From positions 2,256,959 through 2,320,958 of the forward strand of contig JAQFVV010012574.1 in assembly GCA_028023455.1 (NCBI GenBank): a DNA stretch of 64,000 nucleotides. The letters are read 5' to 3'. The notes below the pieces were generated by a model, which saw nothing but the letters and a program-made list of their open reading frames with translations, was not told the DNA's origin and made no database searches. This DNA comes from Epiperipatus broadwayi. Lineage: Eukaryota > Onychophora > Udeonychophora > Euonychophora > Peripatidae. The position numbers were made by a program, and so were the translations under genes. This document shows positions 23,786-33,981 of the stretch, piece after piece (within the stretch, counting starts at the first letter, position 1; each line of letters starts with the position of its first letter).

Positions 23786-24819
23786 ATAAAATGTTAATAA
23801 ATTAAAACTATTTTGCACAATGATATCTGTACTATATAAAGGACTTATATTCTTATCTTAGATTAAGAAAGTTCAGAAAAAAGATACTTTTACACTTCAT
23901 TGGATAATGCTATACATCATTATCAATGAGATATTTTTTTGGAAATTTTAATGCAATTGAAATAAATTGCGAACAATGACTGAAAAATAATAATATTCCA
24001 GAGAACATCCTGCTGGTTGTTATTGTTAAATATTTTCACAAGACCCCATAAACACTTTATTTATGCAAAAGTAATAATTATTAATGAACCTTGATGCATT
24101 CATTTTTAAACAATGGCATTTTATGGGTTGCTATAGTTGGAGATAGAAAATAAAATAACATCACACAAACACATATAAATGAAAATTGTTTGATTGATTA
24201 TAAATTACCTTACTCCAAGAATAAAATGATATTTGAATTAAAAGTAGTTTTTATCCCAAACATAGAAAAATTGATGTTTATTTTTAGAAGCACCTATTCT
24301 TCATTCAAATCATATTTCAAGAACCATTGAACACTTAAATATCCAATTTGGATTTTCAAGCTTTTCATGTTGCTGAAACATGGATTTCTCTAAAGAATAT
24401 GTTGTCAATGTAAGTAGATCTGATCGTATGTTTACTAAGAAAAATCTGATTGGTTTTCTGATACTGACTATATTATTAGAAGTTTTTTTAAAAAAAAGAT
24501 GTGGTGTTCTCTGGTTGGCAGAACAACATATGAAATGTGGAGATTCAGAAACTATGTAAAGATTTAATGAAAAAGTTTAATGACTATACAAAAAATCTAA
24601 GAATGATTGGTAGATTAAACTGCAAAAGAGATACAATCATTTGATAACTTAGTTAAAGTTTTTTTGATGCACTAATAGTCGTATATGAACCTGAAAAATG
24701 ATATCATAAACTTATTAAGTCAATAGATAGAAATAATATTTTAACAATATTTCTAAAAACAATTCAAGAATTTAATGACTGTTTTATATTATATATCTTT
24801 ATTCAACTTATTATTTCAG

Positions 24820-26160
24820 TTCACAAAAATAAGAGATAGAAATGACTGTCAGAATTAGCAAGAACTGCCATTTTTCTTGCAAAAATTCTATTAAATAAAT
24901 TTCTTCCTATTATAGAAGAATGTTTATAAGAGATTCTATGTGAAGCTAAAGCATAAAAAAATACTGTAGATTAATTTTCATCACTAAAATTAGTGCAATA
25001 AAAGTGTTGTGAGCAAAGGTAAGAATTATATTGCTTTTATTAATTCTATTAAAGAATTTCATTCAGTTAATTAGAAAAGTTTGTGCCCATGTTTGAAAAT
25101 TGATGCTCCACACAAGTTTATTCATAAAGTACAACCATTTCAGGTTGGTGTGAAAAAACCCCAATTATTAATGATTGGAAATTTAGCATTTTGAAATGAA
25201 AACTAATGATAAGCAGGTGAGTATATTACCTTCAATTTTGTCTTTCATTTTTATGGTAGATCCTTACAATTATAAGCAGCTTCATGAATCAAGTATCAAA
25301 ATATAATGAGGTATAAAAATAGGTTTTTAATTTGAACTGATTAAAAACAAAAACAAGATCTTTGTTATCTTGATTTCTAGATTTTATTATGCTTGCGCTG
25401 TTTCTATTAACTCAAAGGACTATCTACAAAATATTCTTAAAATTTTAAATGCAGCTTATAAAATAAAAAAATTCAATAAATTAGTGTTTTAAAAAATTCA
25501 GATGCATTATTAGTCAGTAGAAGAAAAAGAATATTTAACAACTTTTGACATATCAACATAAAAATATGGATCCGTTTAAATATCTTGATGGGCTCTTAGA
25601 TAGAAAGGTAGATTTAAGATGCCGAAGTTCAGTATTACCATGTGCTAATGCATTTAACAAATATTTTATCTTAGTAATATAACTATTTCAACTAAATTAG
25701 TTGTTACAGGATTGGTATTCTACTAAATTTATTGTATGAAAATAAGACGTTCCTTCTATCAATGTAACATAAAGGTAATGATAAAATGTCTTTTGACAAT
25801 AATCTCTAATGTTATGAAAATATAATAGCAAATTTATAAGATTAGTTAGAATATCTTTAGTTTACTGGAAATAATGGTATTGAATCTATAACTATAGACA
25901 AATGTCTTGCTTAATTTGAGAATGTAAAATGGATGAAGACTAACAAACTTCTTTAAAGAAAAATTATGGCAAACTATAGCATGATTTTCACTTGATATGC
26001 AGACCTTGTTTATATTATGAAATTTTTGTAAAATCAGTCTAAAGGAGAATAGGATTGGGGATAAAATATGAAGAACTATAACTAGACAATAGTACAAGGT
26101 CTTTAAGAAACAAAAGCTATCTGTAAAAGAGGTACATGGCAACATTCCTTGACAAATAGA
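24820..26160 (+). pseudogene. LINE relic 3 (reverse transcriptase)
   Basis: In shifting frames: IRDRNDCQN..., LLNKFLPIIEECL (QCGF region), AFINSIKEFHSVN (motif A, near 25,035), GVKKP (motif B), YYACAVSINSKDYLQNIL (near 25,390, the ADD helix region), KYGSV (25,565), ITISTKLVVTGLVFY with YCMKIRRSFYQCNIK (25,680-25,770). The order matches relics 1 and 4. Stops are dense. Confidence 0.6.
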
Positions 26161-26449
26161 TTAAAATACCATCATGTGATACATGTAACCATTTTTATAG
26201 AATTAGAATGTCCATATTCACTTATAAGTGTTTGATAATATTATTTATATATTTATAGAAATATTTATATGAGACTGTTAAAATTTGTGATTGGGCAATC
26301 AATTGAAAAAACCTGAAAGATCATATTTTAAATGTTCTACATAAGAGACCAGATTTTCTATTTTATCATAAATTATTTTTGTGGTTGATATATATTTAGC
26401 TTTCAAATTTCTTGGTTCAAGTTAGTTTGTTTCTAGTTATTGATATATA
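26161..26449. other. Spacer between LINE relic 3 and PLE 1
   Basis: AT-rich; I see no supported feature. Confidence 0.4.
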
Positions 26450-26539
26450 TATGTATTAAAGTACAAGTGCGTGTGCGGCGCAACTGCTCCCAAAAGCTAT
26501 TAATACAAATACAAATAGCTAACTAAAAATATTAAAACA

Positions 26540-26582
26540 GCTGAGCGCTTTCAAAGGATCTTGCCTTCATAATCATAGCTTG
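26540..26582 (-). ncRNA. Decayed hammerhead-like fold in the PLE 1 3' end
   Basis: Minus strand: AUUAUGA (26,568-26,574) in place of CUGAUGA, stem II AAGG/CCUU around CAAGAU, GAAA (26,549-26,552), minimal stem III A-GCGC-U with C17, then AGCUG, which can pair with AGCU upstream. The fold and GAAA...UC strand are preserved but the first core strand is not, so activity is unlikely. Confidence 0.45.
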
Positions 26583-26608
26583 CTTACGTTTAAATTTATG
26601 CAAATATG

Positions 26609-28114
26609 CTAATTCCATCTTTTTGATAGAGAAAAACACGTGTCCTTCCTGTTTATGGCATCGCTGTCGCGAGAGATAAATAAAGCCTCTTTGATCTTTC
26701 TTTTGAGGTCATGTCTCTCTCTACATACGATGGTAGGATTGTCCGGAATGCACTCATGGTGACTTGTGCACTGGTGCTGATAAAAAACTGAATAAGTAGA
26801 AGGATCGTTGCGAGCTCTATTGTATGAATACTTGTGTTGTGCCAATCGTGTGGCCAAAGATGCTCTGCTTTCCCCATAATATGTGCCTTTGCAATAGTTA
26901 TTTGGACAAGCAATGTTATATACTGTATGGGGGGTCTGTAACAGTGGAGTTTGATCTTTGGTATTGTTAATTAGATTGTTAGAATTTGGAGGGGTTCGAA
27001 AACAGAGCTGATATTTGTTGTTAAGGATGGAATGTAGTTTCTTGTGTAAATTGGGTATGTATGGAAGTAATAATCTGGGTTTATCCTGTGTGGCATGAGA
27101 GTTGAGAGGTTTATTCTGAATGTGTGAGATTTTTTTGTCGATGATGGATTGTCTGAAGCCTAAATTCAGTAGATCATTTCTATATTCTGCTACATTTGTT
27201 TTTGCATCTGCCTCGATTTTACACAACAATCTGTTTCTATGCAAAAAAGATGCTAGACCCGATAATTTATGTGCTGTGGGTGTGTGAGATTGGGGGTGTG
27301 TGTGGCATCTGATTTCCAACGGTTTGATGGCCATGCTATAATGGCAGTGGTTATTTTCTCTTTTTATTTTGACATCAAGGTATTTGACTTGTTGGTGAGT
27401 GTCTTCAGTTGTGACATTAACAATTAGTGCTGTGTTAGCTTCTAATTCGGTTTTGATCTGTGTAATGATCTTGGGGGTGGCAGCAATGAACAGGTCATCC
27501 ACATATCTAGTGTGTGCTAGAAGGCATGGTGGGTTTAGACTAGGTATGATTTTTCTCTCATAATAGTTTAGGAAGATGCTGGTGACTACACCACTCAGTG
27601 GTAGTCCCATAGGCCAGCCTTGTTTCATGGAGAAGCACTGGTTTCTGAAAAATGCCACAATGTTGCTGTCCAACCAACATAGAAAGTCATGGATGAAGTC
27701 AACCAGTGGTTGAGCTATTTTTTGTGTCAAAAGTTCATTTCTGACTATTTGGATCGATGTGTTTCTATTGACAGAGCCATACAATTCGGAAACGTCCATA
27801 GTGGCCAGTTTGATGTTTGGGTTTAATTGTAAATCTTTGACGGAGGAAATGAACTGTGCAGATGGCTTGATGGTGTATATTCCAAAGCCTAACATTTGGA
27901 TGAGTTTTCTGTTCACCCACTTGGCTGTCTTTGCATAGTGTACTCCACTGAAGTCTAGCATTAATCGGACCGGTGTGTTGTCTTTATGCATTTTGGCACT
28001 TCCAAAAATCCTGGGTGGCACTGATGATGATGGGTATAGACTGTAATATTCTGCTTTTGTGAAAGGCTTTGTTGCAATCTCTCGCGACAGCGATGCCATA
28101 AACAGGAAGGACAC
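26609..28114 (-). CDS. PLE reverse transcriptase with GIY-YIG endonuclease, N-terminally truncated (501 aa)
   Basis: This is the polyprotein of a Penelope-like retroelement: a reverse transcriptase fused to a GIY-YIG nuclease that nicks the target so that cDNA can be primed there. Visible RT motifs: PPRIFGSAKMHK (33-44), MDVSELYGSV (106-115, catalytic Asp 107), KQGWPMGLPLSG (164-175), RYVDDLF (203-209, catalytic Asp pair 206-207). GIY-YIG part: VYNIACP (398-404), TYYGES (411-416), Arg 423, His 427 and Glu 476, plus paired cysteines 403/408. The fingers region upstream of residue 33 is missing; PLE proteins are usually several hundred residues longer. About the first 13 codons come from the inverted copy of the 3' end, so this ATG is probably not native. 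No internal stop, which suggests a fairly recent insertion. Confidence 0.9.
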   Translation of the reverse strand: MSFLFMASLSREIATKPFTKAEYYSLYPSSSVPPRIFGSAKMHKDNTPVRLMLDFSGVHYAKTAKWVNRKLIQMLGFGIYTIKPSAQFISSVKDLQLNPNIKLATMDVSELYGSVNRNTSIQIVRNELLTQKIAQPLVDFIHDFLCWLDSNIVAFFRNQCFSMKQGWPMGLPLSGVVTSIFLNYYERKIIPSLNPPCLLAHTRYVDDLFIAATPKIITQIKTELEANTALIVNVTTEDTHQQVKYLDVKIKRENNHCHYSMAIKPLEIRCHTHPQSHTPTAHKLSGLASFLHRNRLLCKIEADAKTNVAEYRNDLLNLGFRQSIIDKKISHIQNKPLNSHATQDKPRLLLPYIPNLHKKLHSILNNKYQLCFRTPPNSNNLINNTKDQTPLLQTPHTVYNIACPNNYCKGTYYGESRASLATRLAQHKYSYNRARNDPSTYSVFYQHQCTSHHECIPDNPTIVCRERHDLKRKIKEALFISRDSDAINRKDTCFSLSKRWN

Positions 28115-28174
28115 GTGTTTTTCTCTATCAAAAAGATGGAATTAGCATACTTGCATAAATTTAAACGTAAGCAA

Positions 28175-28218
28175 GCTATGATTATGAAGGCAAGATCCTT
28201 TGAAAGCGCTCAGCTGTT
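28175..28218 (+). ncRNA. Decayed hammerhead-like fold, inverted copy
   Basis: Mirror copy of 26,540-26,582 in the right pseudo-LTR: AUUAUGA at 28,183-28,189, GAAA at 28,204-28,207, GCGC stem III, then UC and AGCUG. Same core defect as the left copy. Confidence 0.45.
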
Positions 28219-28298
28219 TTAATATTTTTAGTTAGCTATTTGTATTAATAGCTTTTGGGAGCAGTTGCGCCGCACACGCACTTGTGCTTTAATACATA

Positions 28299-28814
28299 CA
28301 TTTCCCAAAAGTAAAATTATTTAACTTAATCTGATATATATATGGTAACCACTCTTTTAACAATTGGTAATAATCAAGTTAACAATAAAATGAAAAATAT
28401 ATTGTTTGCAAATTAATTTTAATCTAGGAGAATTTAAAGATAATTAATAAATGATCATGTATATGGTTGAATGATTACATATAACTTATTTTTAATTGAC
28501 AAATCTATAATAGGCACAAGCAACGATCAAATTGAACATACATAAAAACAATTTTTATGTAGATTCAATTATATTTTCTGATTGTTGTCCCCCTCCACCT
28601 AATACTATTATTACATTAACAAAATAAATAATCAGCTTAGATTTTGGATAATAAATGGCAAAAACAAAATTATTAAAACAATAATAACTTTAATTAACAA
28701 ATAGAATTATATGATAATCAAAAAAATGTATCTACATATTTGTACTTAAAAATTATATGACAATCATGCGTGATAGGGGGAAAATATTTGTAGTTTTATA
28801 AGAACTTACTCATT
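28299..28814. other. AT-rich stretch without recognisable genes
   Basis: Nothing supportable seen. Confidence 0.4.
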
Positions 28815-28985
28815 GAGAATAATATTGAATTTCAAAAATTTTACATGCTTTCACTTTTCAACAAAAAAACTTTTATTATTGATTACAGTTTCGACTGTAC
28901 CATGCAGTCTTCATCAGATCTCAATTATTCCATATAAAATCTTCTTACCTTATTCTATAAGATTTTTGAAATTCAATATTATATA
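28815..28985 (-). mobile_element. Small foldback element carrying a hammerhead
   Basis: TATTGAATTTCAAAAATTTT at about 28,823 and its near-complement AAGATTTTTGAAATTCAATA at about 28,960 bracket the hammerhead at 28,870-28,926. This matches the foldback-plus-ribozyme layout of other elements in the window but is a different sequence family, related to the motif at 36,061-36,114. Confidence 0.6.
28870..28926 (-). ncRNA. Type I hammerhead ribozyme motif (complete core)
   Basis: Minus strand: CUGAUGA (28,911-28,917); a perfect 5-bp stem II, GACUG/CAGUC, with loop CAUGGUA (unpaired A before it); GAAA (28,889-28,892); one-pair stem III, A15.1-U16.1 with loop CUG; A17 at 28,884. Stem I pairs GAU with AUC, then AUU with AAU around a two-base bulge. 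Predicted cleavage lies between minus-strand bases 28,884 and 28,883. All conserved core positions are present, and the CUGAUGAAGACUG...CAGUCGAAAC pattern is that of PLE-associated hammerheads. Confidence 0.8.
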
Positions 28986-29480
28986 TGAAGACAGCAAAAA
29001 CAGAGGAGGAAGAAATGAATTTAGAAGGTCATTGAGAATAGCTAATAGAATGTTCAGTTAATTTACTTTGATGTCTCTGTAAGCTCAAGTATATTTCTTT
29101 CTCTGTAAATGTGGCTAAATGGTTATTGAAATCATCAATTTTAATTGTTAGCAATACTAGCATTTTCACTTCTTTTGATTCATTCTATGGCAGTGCAATT
29201 TTCCTATGAGCATTGAAATAAGTAGATTCACAAAGTAATTACAGAAGTACATTTCTATGTGATAATCAATTTAGATGGCTAGTTTTTTTCTTGTGGCAAG
29301 TAAATGCCAAATATTTCTCCAGCATTATATAGTAATGAACAGATCGGCAGGAAAATTAATTTTAAGGCATTTCTTTGCTTATAGTTTCATATTAAGCTAC
29401 AATGCTGGAAAGATCAGGTAAAGCATTCTGGAGGGTTTTCTACTCCATAAAATTCATAATATTCACTTAAATAATCCTTT

Positions 29481-29595
29481 GCATTGTTAGCTGAGAGGTC
29501 ATCGCAGCTGCCTTGAGCGCAAGTAGTTTGTTGCAGACGGTTGTGGGTTTGCCTCCCGATGATGCTATAACATATGGGGTGTGTGGGGTGGGGGG
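29481..29595 (+). mobile_element. Short tRNA-derived SINE, copy 4 (long variable arm)
   Basis: GCATTGTTAGCTGAGAGGTC head, long variable arm like copy 3, B-box-like GGGTTTGCCTCCC, then ATGCTATAACATATG and a G-rich tail in place of poly-A. A 12-bp duplication, AAATAATCCTTT, lies at 29,469-29,480 and 29,596-29,607. Confidence 0.85.
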
Positions 29596-29607
29596 AAATA
29601 ATCCTTT

Positions 29608-30526
29608 CAAATTTTATTGACTTTTCTTTCATGAAGAAGTAGTAACAAATATTCTCTTCCTTTCTTGGAAAAGCAGACAAACTTAGTGTTCCCCCCCCCC
29701 CAGTCATTTACCACTGGTTTCTATAGTGACATTCTTTTTATTTAAAATACTAATATTATTTTAAAATAAAAAATTATAATATATTTTAGTTTTACACGTA
29801 TTATTATCATTTTCAAAACACTTTAAAATTTATTATGCATATATGACTTAATATTTTGTAATATATAATCAAGAAAAATTTGCACATAAAAGCAATGCCT
29901 GTAAACTCAAACACGAAGGTTACAATATACATATATATTAGTTTTTATAAACTAAATATTTTTTAATTGTAGAAAATATCTAAAAATATTTATTATTTTT
30001 TTCTAGACTAACCTAGTATTTATATATTATTACTTTTCTAAATAACTTTTGTGCAATCACAAACATCCAACCTTCAAGATTTAGAAGGCCAACAAAAATT
30101 GAAGGTTTACTGTGAGATTACATTTCTTTTTCCAAAAGCGTCCAATTAAATTTTATACACGATAAGGATAACAACTTCACCATTAACAAAATTAATTTAA
30201 AAATAGCATACACTTTATTTGATTTGAATTTTAGCTTTGAAAAAAAAAAAAATTGATATATATACACACATACAAAAATTGTTCCAGTATTTAGAATTAT
30301 GGATATTACAAAGTAAAAAAGATATTTCTTCTACTGTTACTTCTGATGTGTATGTATGGTTAAATATGTCAGTATTATCACAAAGTAACTATAACATCCA
30401 TCATATGTAATTTTTTATGAGACCTTTTTGATATTGGCCTGCATTGCCCTATCTCTGAGAAAGTTATGATGACCAAACTGATTAATTAGTTTTAAATCCA
30501 CAACATTTCATAATTAATAAAATTAA
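29608..30526. other. AT-rich stretch without recognisable genes
   Basis: A C run at 29,691-29,701 and A runs near 30,240; nothing else supportable. Confidence 0.4.
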
Positions 30527-30545
30527 TTCATCATCATCATCATTA

Positions 30546-31877
30546 TCAACCATTATCAATCCACTGCAGGATGAAGGTCTCTCCAAGTTTAATCCATCTT
30601 CTCCGATCTTTAGCTTCTCTTCTCCACATCACCCCTACACATTTTCTTATTTCATCCATCCATCTTACATGTGGTCTCCTTCTGGGTCTTTTACAATCTC
30701 TTGGAATCCAGTTTAAAATTTCAATTGTCCATCTATTATCATCTCTTCTAGCAATATGTCCAGCCCAACTCCACTTCAATCTTTTAATTTTTTCAATGAG
30801 GTCAGTAACACCTGTTTGTTCTCTTACCCATACATTGCGTTTTCGATCTCTTCTTGTTACTCCCAACATACATCTCTCCATACTTCTTTGAGTGGTCTGA
30901 AGTCTCTGTATTGATCTTCTATTAAGTGTCCAAGTCTCAGATCCATAAGTAAGAACTGGTAAAACACATTTGTTAAAAACCTTTCTTTTCAAACACATAG
31001 GCATATTTCCTTTTAATATCAAGTTATTTCTACCGAAAGCACTCCAACCAAGTTTAATTCTATGATTAATTTCCTCCATTATGTTTCCATCTGTATTAAT
31101 AATCTGACCAAGGTATTTGTAACTCTTAACTTCTTCTAATTCATCATAATCAATCTTTATTTTCATATTTTGAGCAAATCGATTAAACATTACTTTAGTC
31201 TTTTTAACATTTATCTTTAGTCCCACTTTCTTACTTTCATCTGATAACTCCTGCAACATTTCCTGCAGCTCCGAAGCATTATTTGCAAAAATAACTACAT
31301 CATCTGCGAAATCTAAATGACTTAAATAATCTCCATTTACTTTCACTCCTTTAGTTTCCCATTTTAATCCACAAAAAACTTCTTGCAGCACTGCTGTAAA
31401 AAGTTTTAGAGATATGGAGTCACCTTGTCTTACACCTTTCTCAATGTTGACTTTCCCAGTATCATTATGTAATCTAATTGTTGCTGTTGCATTTTTATAA
31501 ATATTCTTTAAAATATGACAATATCCTGGATCTATACCTTGATGATCCAATGCTTCAATCACTAAAGAAATGTTTATAGAATCAAATGCCTTTTCATAAT
31601 CTACAAATCCAAAACATAATGACAACTCATATTCATTTGTCCTTTCTATAACTTCTCTCAATACTTGAATATGATCTACTGTACTAAAACCACTTTTAAA
31701 TCCAGCTTGTTCTCTTGGTTGGTGAAAATCCAAGGTTCTCTGTAGACGAGTTGTAATTATCTTGGTAAAAATTTTATATAAAACTGATAAAAGGCTGATA
31801 GGTCTGTAATTTCTAATATCTTCTTTATCACCTTTTTTAATATAACGATCCAAACGAAGTGGGAGATCGCATCGCAC
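30546..31877 (-). pseudogene. RTE-like LINE ORF, C-terminal part: reverse transcriptase
   Basis: The 443-codon open stretch starts inside the nested insertion; about its first 12 codons are foreign. The native part begins at KKGDKEDIRNYRPISLL. RT motifs: VDYEKAFDSI (92-101, catalytic Asp 93), GVRQGDSISLKLF (148-160), DFADDVVIFA (189-198, catalytic Asp pair 192-193), KYLGQIINTDG, then the C-terminal LTYGSETWTLNR and WAGHIARRDDNRW blocks and RRRPHVRWMDEI. It copies the element's RNA onto nicked target DNA. No stop or frameshift is visible, so decay is limited to the insertion. Clade assignment from motif style and the 3' tail; a BLAST-type search would settle it. Confidence 0.88.
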
Positions 31878-33981
31878 CGCACCGCACTACCAAAGGGCGC
31901 CATCTAGGCATTTAAGCCTAGAAAAATTTATAAAGTAGGCAGATACGCGCTGTTCGGATTCCACTTTATTTACATATTTAGATCGTTAGCCCATTGTCAC
32001 TAGCTCAGCGGAGACGCCGAGATAAAAATCTATAAATTTTATATCTTAAATATAAAAGAATAAAATAATAAAAGCCACTGCCAGAAATTAACACAGAAAA
32101 ATATTTATTTACGCACATATAAAATCATTCTAAATTCGAGGAATAAGTTTAACATTTAGATTTTTATCTTAATTTTTAATTTTACATTTAAAATAGCTTG
32201 CTATAATGTTTAATATTTTATTTAGAGGGTCTAGTATGAATGGACTACATAGGTCTGCATTTGAAAGGAAAATATTCTTTCCCTGATTTAACCTTAGGCA
32301 ACAAATTTCGCAATCAACTGGCGCCAATCCATCTGATACATTCATGTATTCAATGTAGCATGATACGACAACACAAAATACTATATTGTCAGGAATGTAC
32401 ATCTGAACAATAAGTAGAAATAGAGAAGACATTGACTCTCCACCAACAGGAATATGATATCTGTGGGCAAGTAGATCAATAAACTAAAACTCCATAGGAA
32501 TGGACTGCGGTCTTCTGCTGACTTACAAACCCATCCATAGGCAAACAGAGGGTGTGTGGCGTATATCTATAATCCTGCCCGTAGCGGATCTCATACTACA
32601 TGTACTAATTACACAAATATATCCAATCCATTGAACCAATTCAACTACGAAATGAATAACCTAAGATTACCCTCCCTTAATACAACTTTACAAAACTATA
32701 TAGCCATTCGCGCCCGACTTAATTTTAACATTTATATACGTTCGCACAGATTTATTTAAAAATGTTGGGTATAGATCGATACACAGATTCCACGGTCAAA
32801 AACATTTCAAAATAAACATAAACGATCAAAATACAAAATTATTGATACCGACAATCGCAGAGGGAAACTTATAAGTAACCCAATAGTATTCACCATAAGA
32901 TACTTGCGTTGTCACCAATAACTTAAAAGACATCCGAATAAATACATTTTAGATACTCACCGTAAGGTATCATTATTTATCGAATGTCTATATATTTTGA
33001 TCAAATATGAAAACCAAAATCTAATTAACCGCAAACGAATCCATGCAAGCGTCTATAGACAACTTAAATGTAATGCATTTAATAATTTCTCCAATAAATA
33101 TTACTACACATAAAAATATTAAAAGGGAAATGATTCTTTTCACAATCGGGAAAGATATAAAATTAACCATTATTAATTTGATTTAAACTTACAAAAAGTC
33201 AGATAAGAGTCCATTTTAAATAAGTCGGCTTGTTTATTAATTTGTTCAACTTGACGAAAGTTCTTGATTATTTAAAAAATTTTTTAAGTTCCTTTGTTAA
33301 CAGCTTACGGAAGAAGAGTCCAGGTTCTTGTTTTTCCACGGAGTCCTTGTTTGAAACCCGGTCAGATGTTCCGGAGGTAGCATTAGCTGGTTCCTTTCGG
33401 TATCACAATCAGTTCATTTTTTAAAATAGAGAGAGAGTGTGTGATATTGCGTCTCTATCACCACTCTCAAAACAAACTGCTGGAACTCCCCAATACTCAA
33501 TATTTCTCCTTTTTATATTATCCACAAGGATTCACTGAACAAAACGTCACTAATCTGTTTTTTCGTTATGGTCCGGGCCAAGGCTTAGTGCGTCCATTTG
33601 TCAAGCTAAAATCTCTTTCTTCTCTTATCTAACTTTCCATCTGACTTTTTAATTAAACAGCTTTTAGATAATTAATAAACAATCATTTCCTTTTATAGAT
33701 TACAGGAATTAATTAATACCTGTTTTTATTTTAACTTACGTTATTTTTTTATTAAAATATTTTTATATTTCAATCTTGTATTTTTTTATTTAAAAAAAAT
33801 ACATTCAAATACCTTTTTTTTTTGTTTATGAAAAAAAAAATATTTTTAAAGTTTAACATCTGTGCGAATGTATACACGTTTAACAATGTTTTAATTTTAG
33901 CGTTTAGTTTTTTACTTTTATTTGCGAACTTTTAAGTTTTTATTTTAAATTAATGTAACGACATATTTATATATCGTTACA
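31841..33981. mobile_element. 2,141-bp insertion flanked by TTAA inside the LINE
   Basis: TTAA flanks both sides (31,837-31,840 and 33,982-33,985), and removing the insert plus one TTAA restores the LINE frame. The ends are TATAACGAT on the left and ATCGTTACA on the right, an 8/9 terminal inverted repeat. On the minus strand it begins TGTAACGA, so a TG...CA LTR-like unit is also possible. A 32-bp hairpin (33,952-33,983) sits at the right end, and an internal inverted segment (CTGTGCGAA and flanks) occurs near 32,735 and 33,868. It is less AT-rich than its surroundings and has no transposase or pol. Likely a non-autonomous piggyBac-like transposon or a solo/non-autonomous LTR unit. Confidence 0.7.

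Larger units (their letters stand above)
26450..28298 (-). mobile_element. Penelope-like element 1 with inverted terminal pseudo-LTRs
   Basis: An 1.85-kb unit with inverted repeats of 228 bp (26,450-26,677) and 222 bp (28,077-28,298), almost identical apart from a 6-bp duplication in the left copy. Between and into them runs the RT/GIY-YIG ORF. PLEs typically carry a 5'-truncated, partly inverted extra copy of their own 3' end. That fits here: the left repeat is the natural 3' end and the right one an inverted copy of it replacing the missing 5' half. The repeats also hold a hammerhead-like fold. I see no clear target-site duplication. Confidence 0.9.

Noticed and set aside
32556-33632. Host exons in the TTAA-flanked unit
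   Set aside because: Short frames in a less AT-rich segment look tempting, but the segment is bounded by insertion ends and none shows a recognisable domain.
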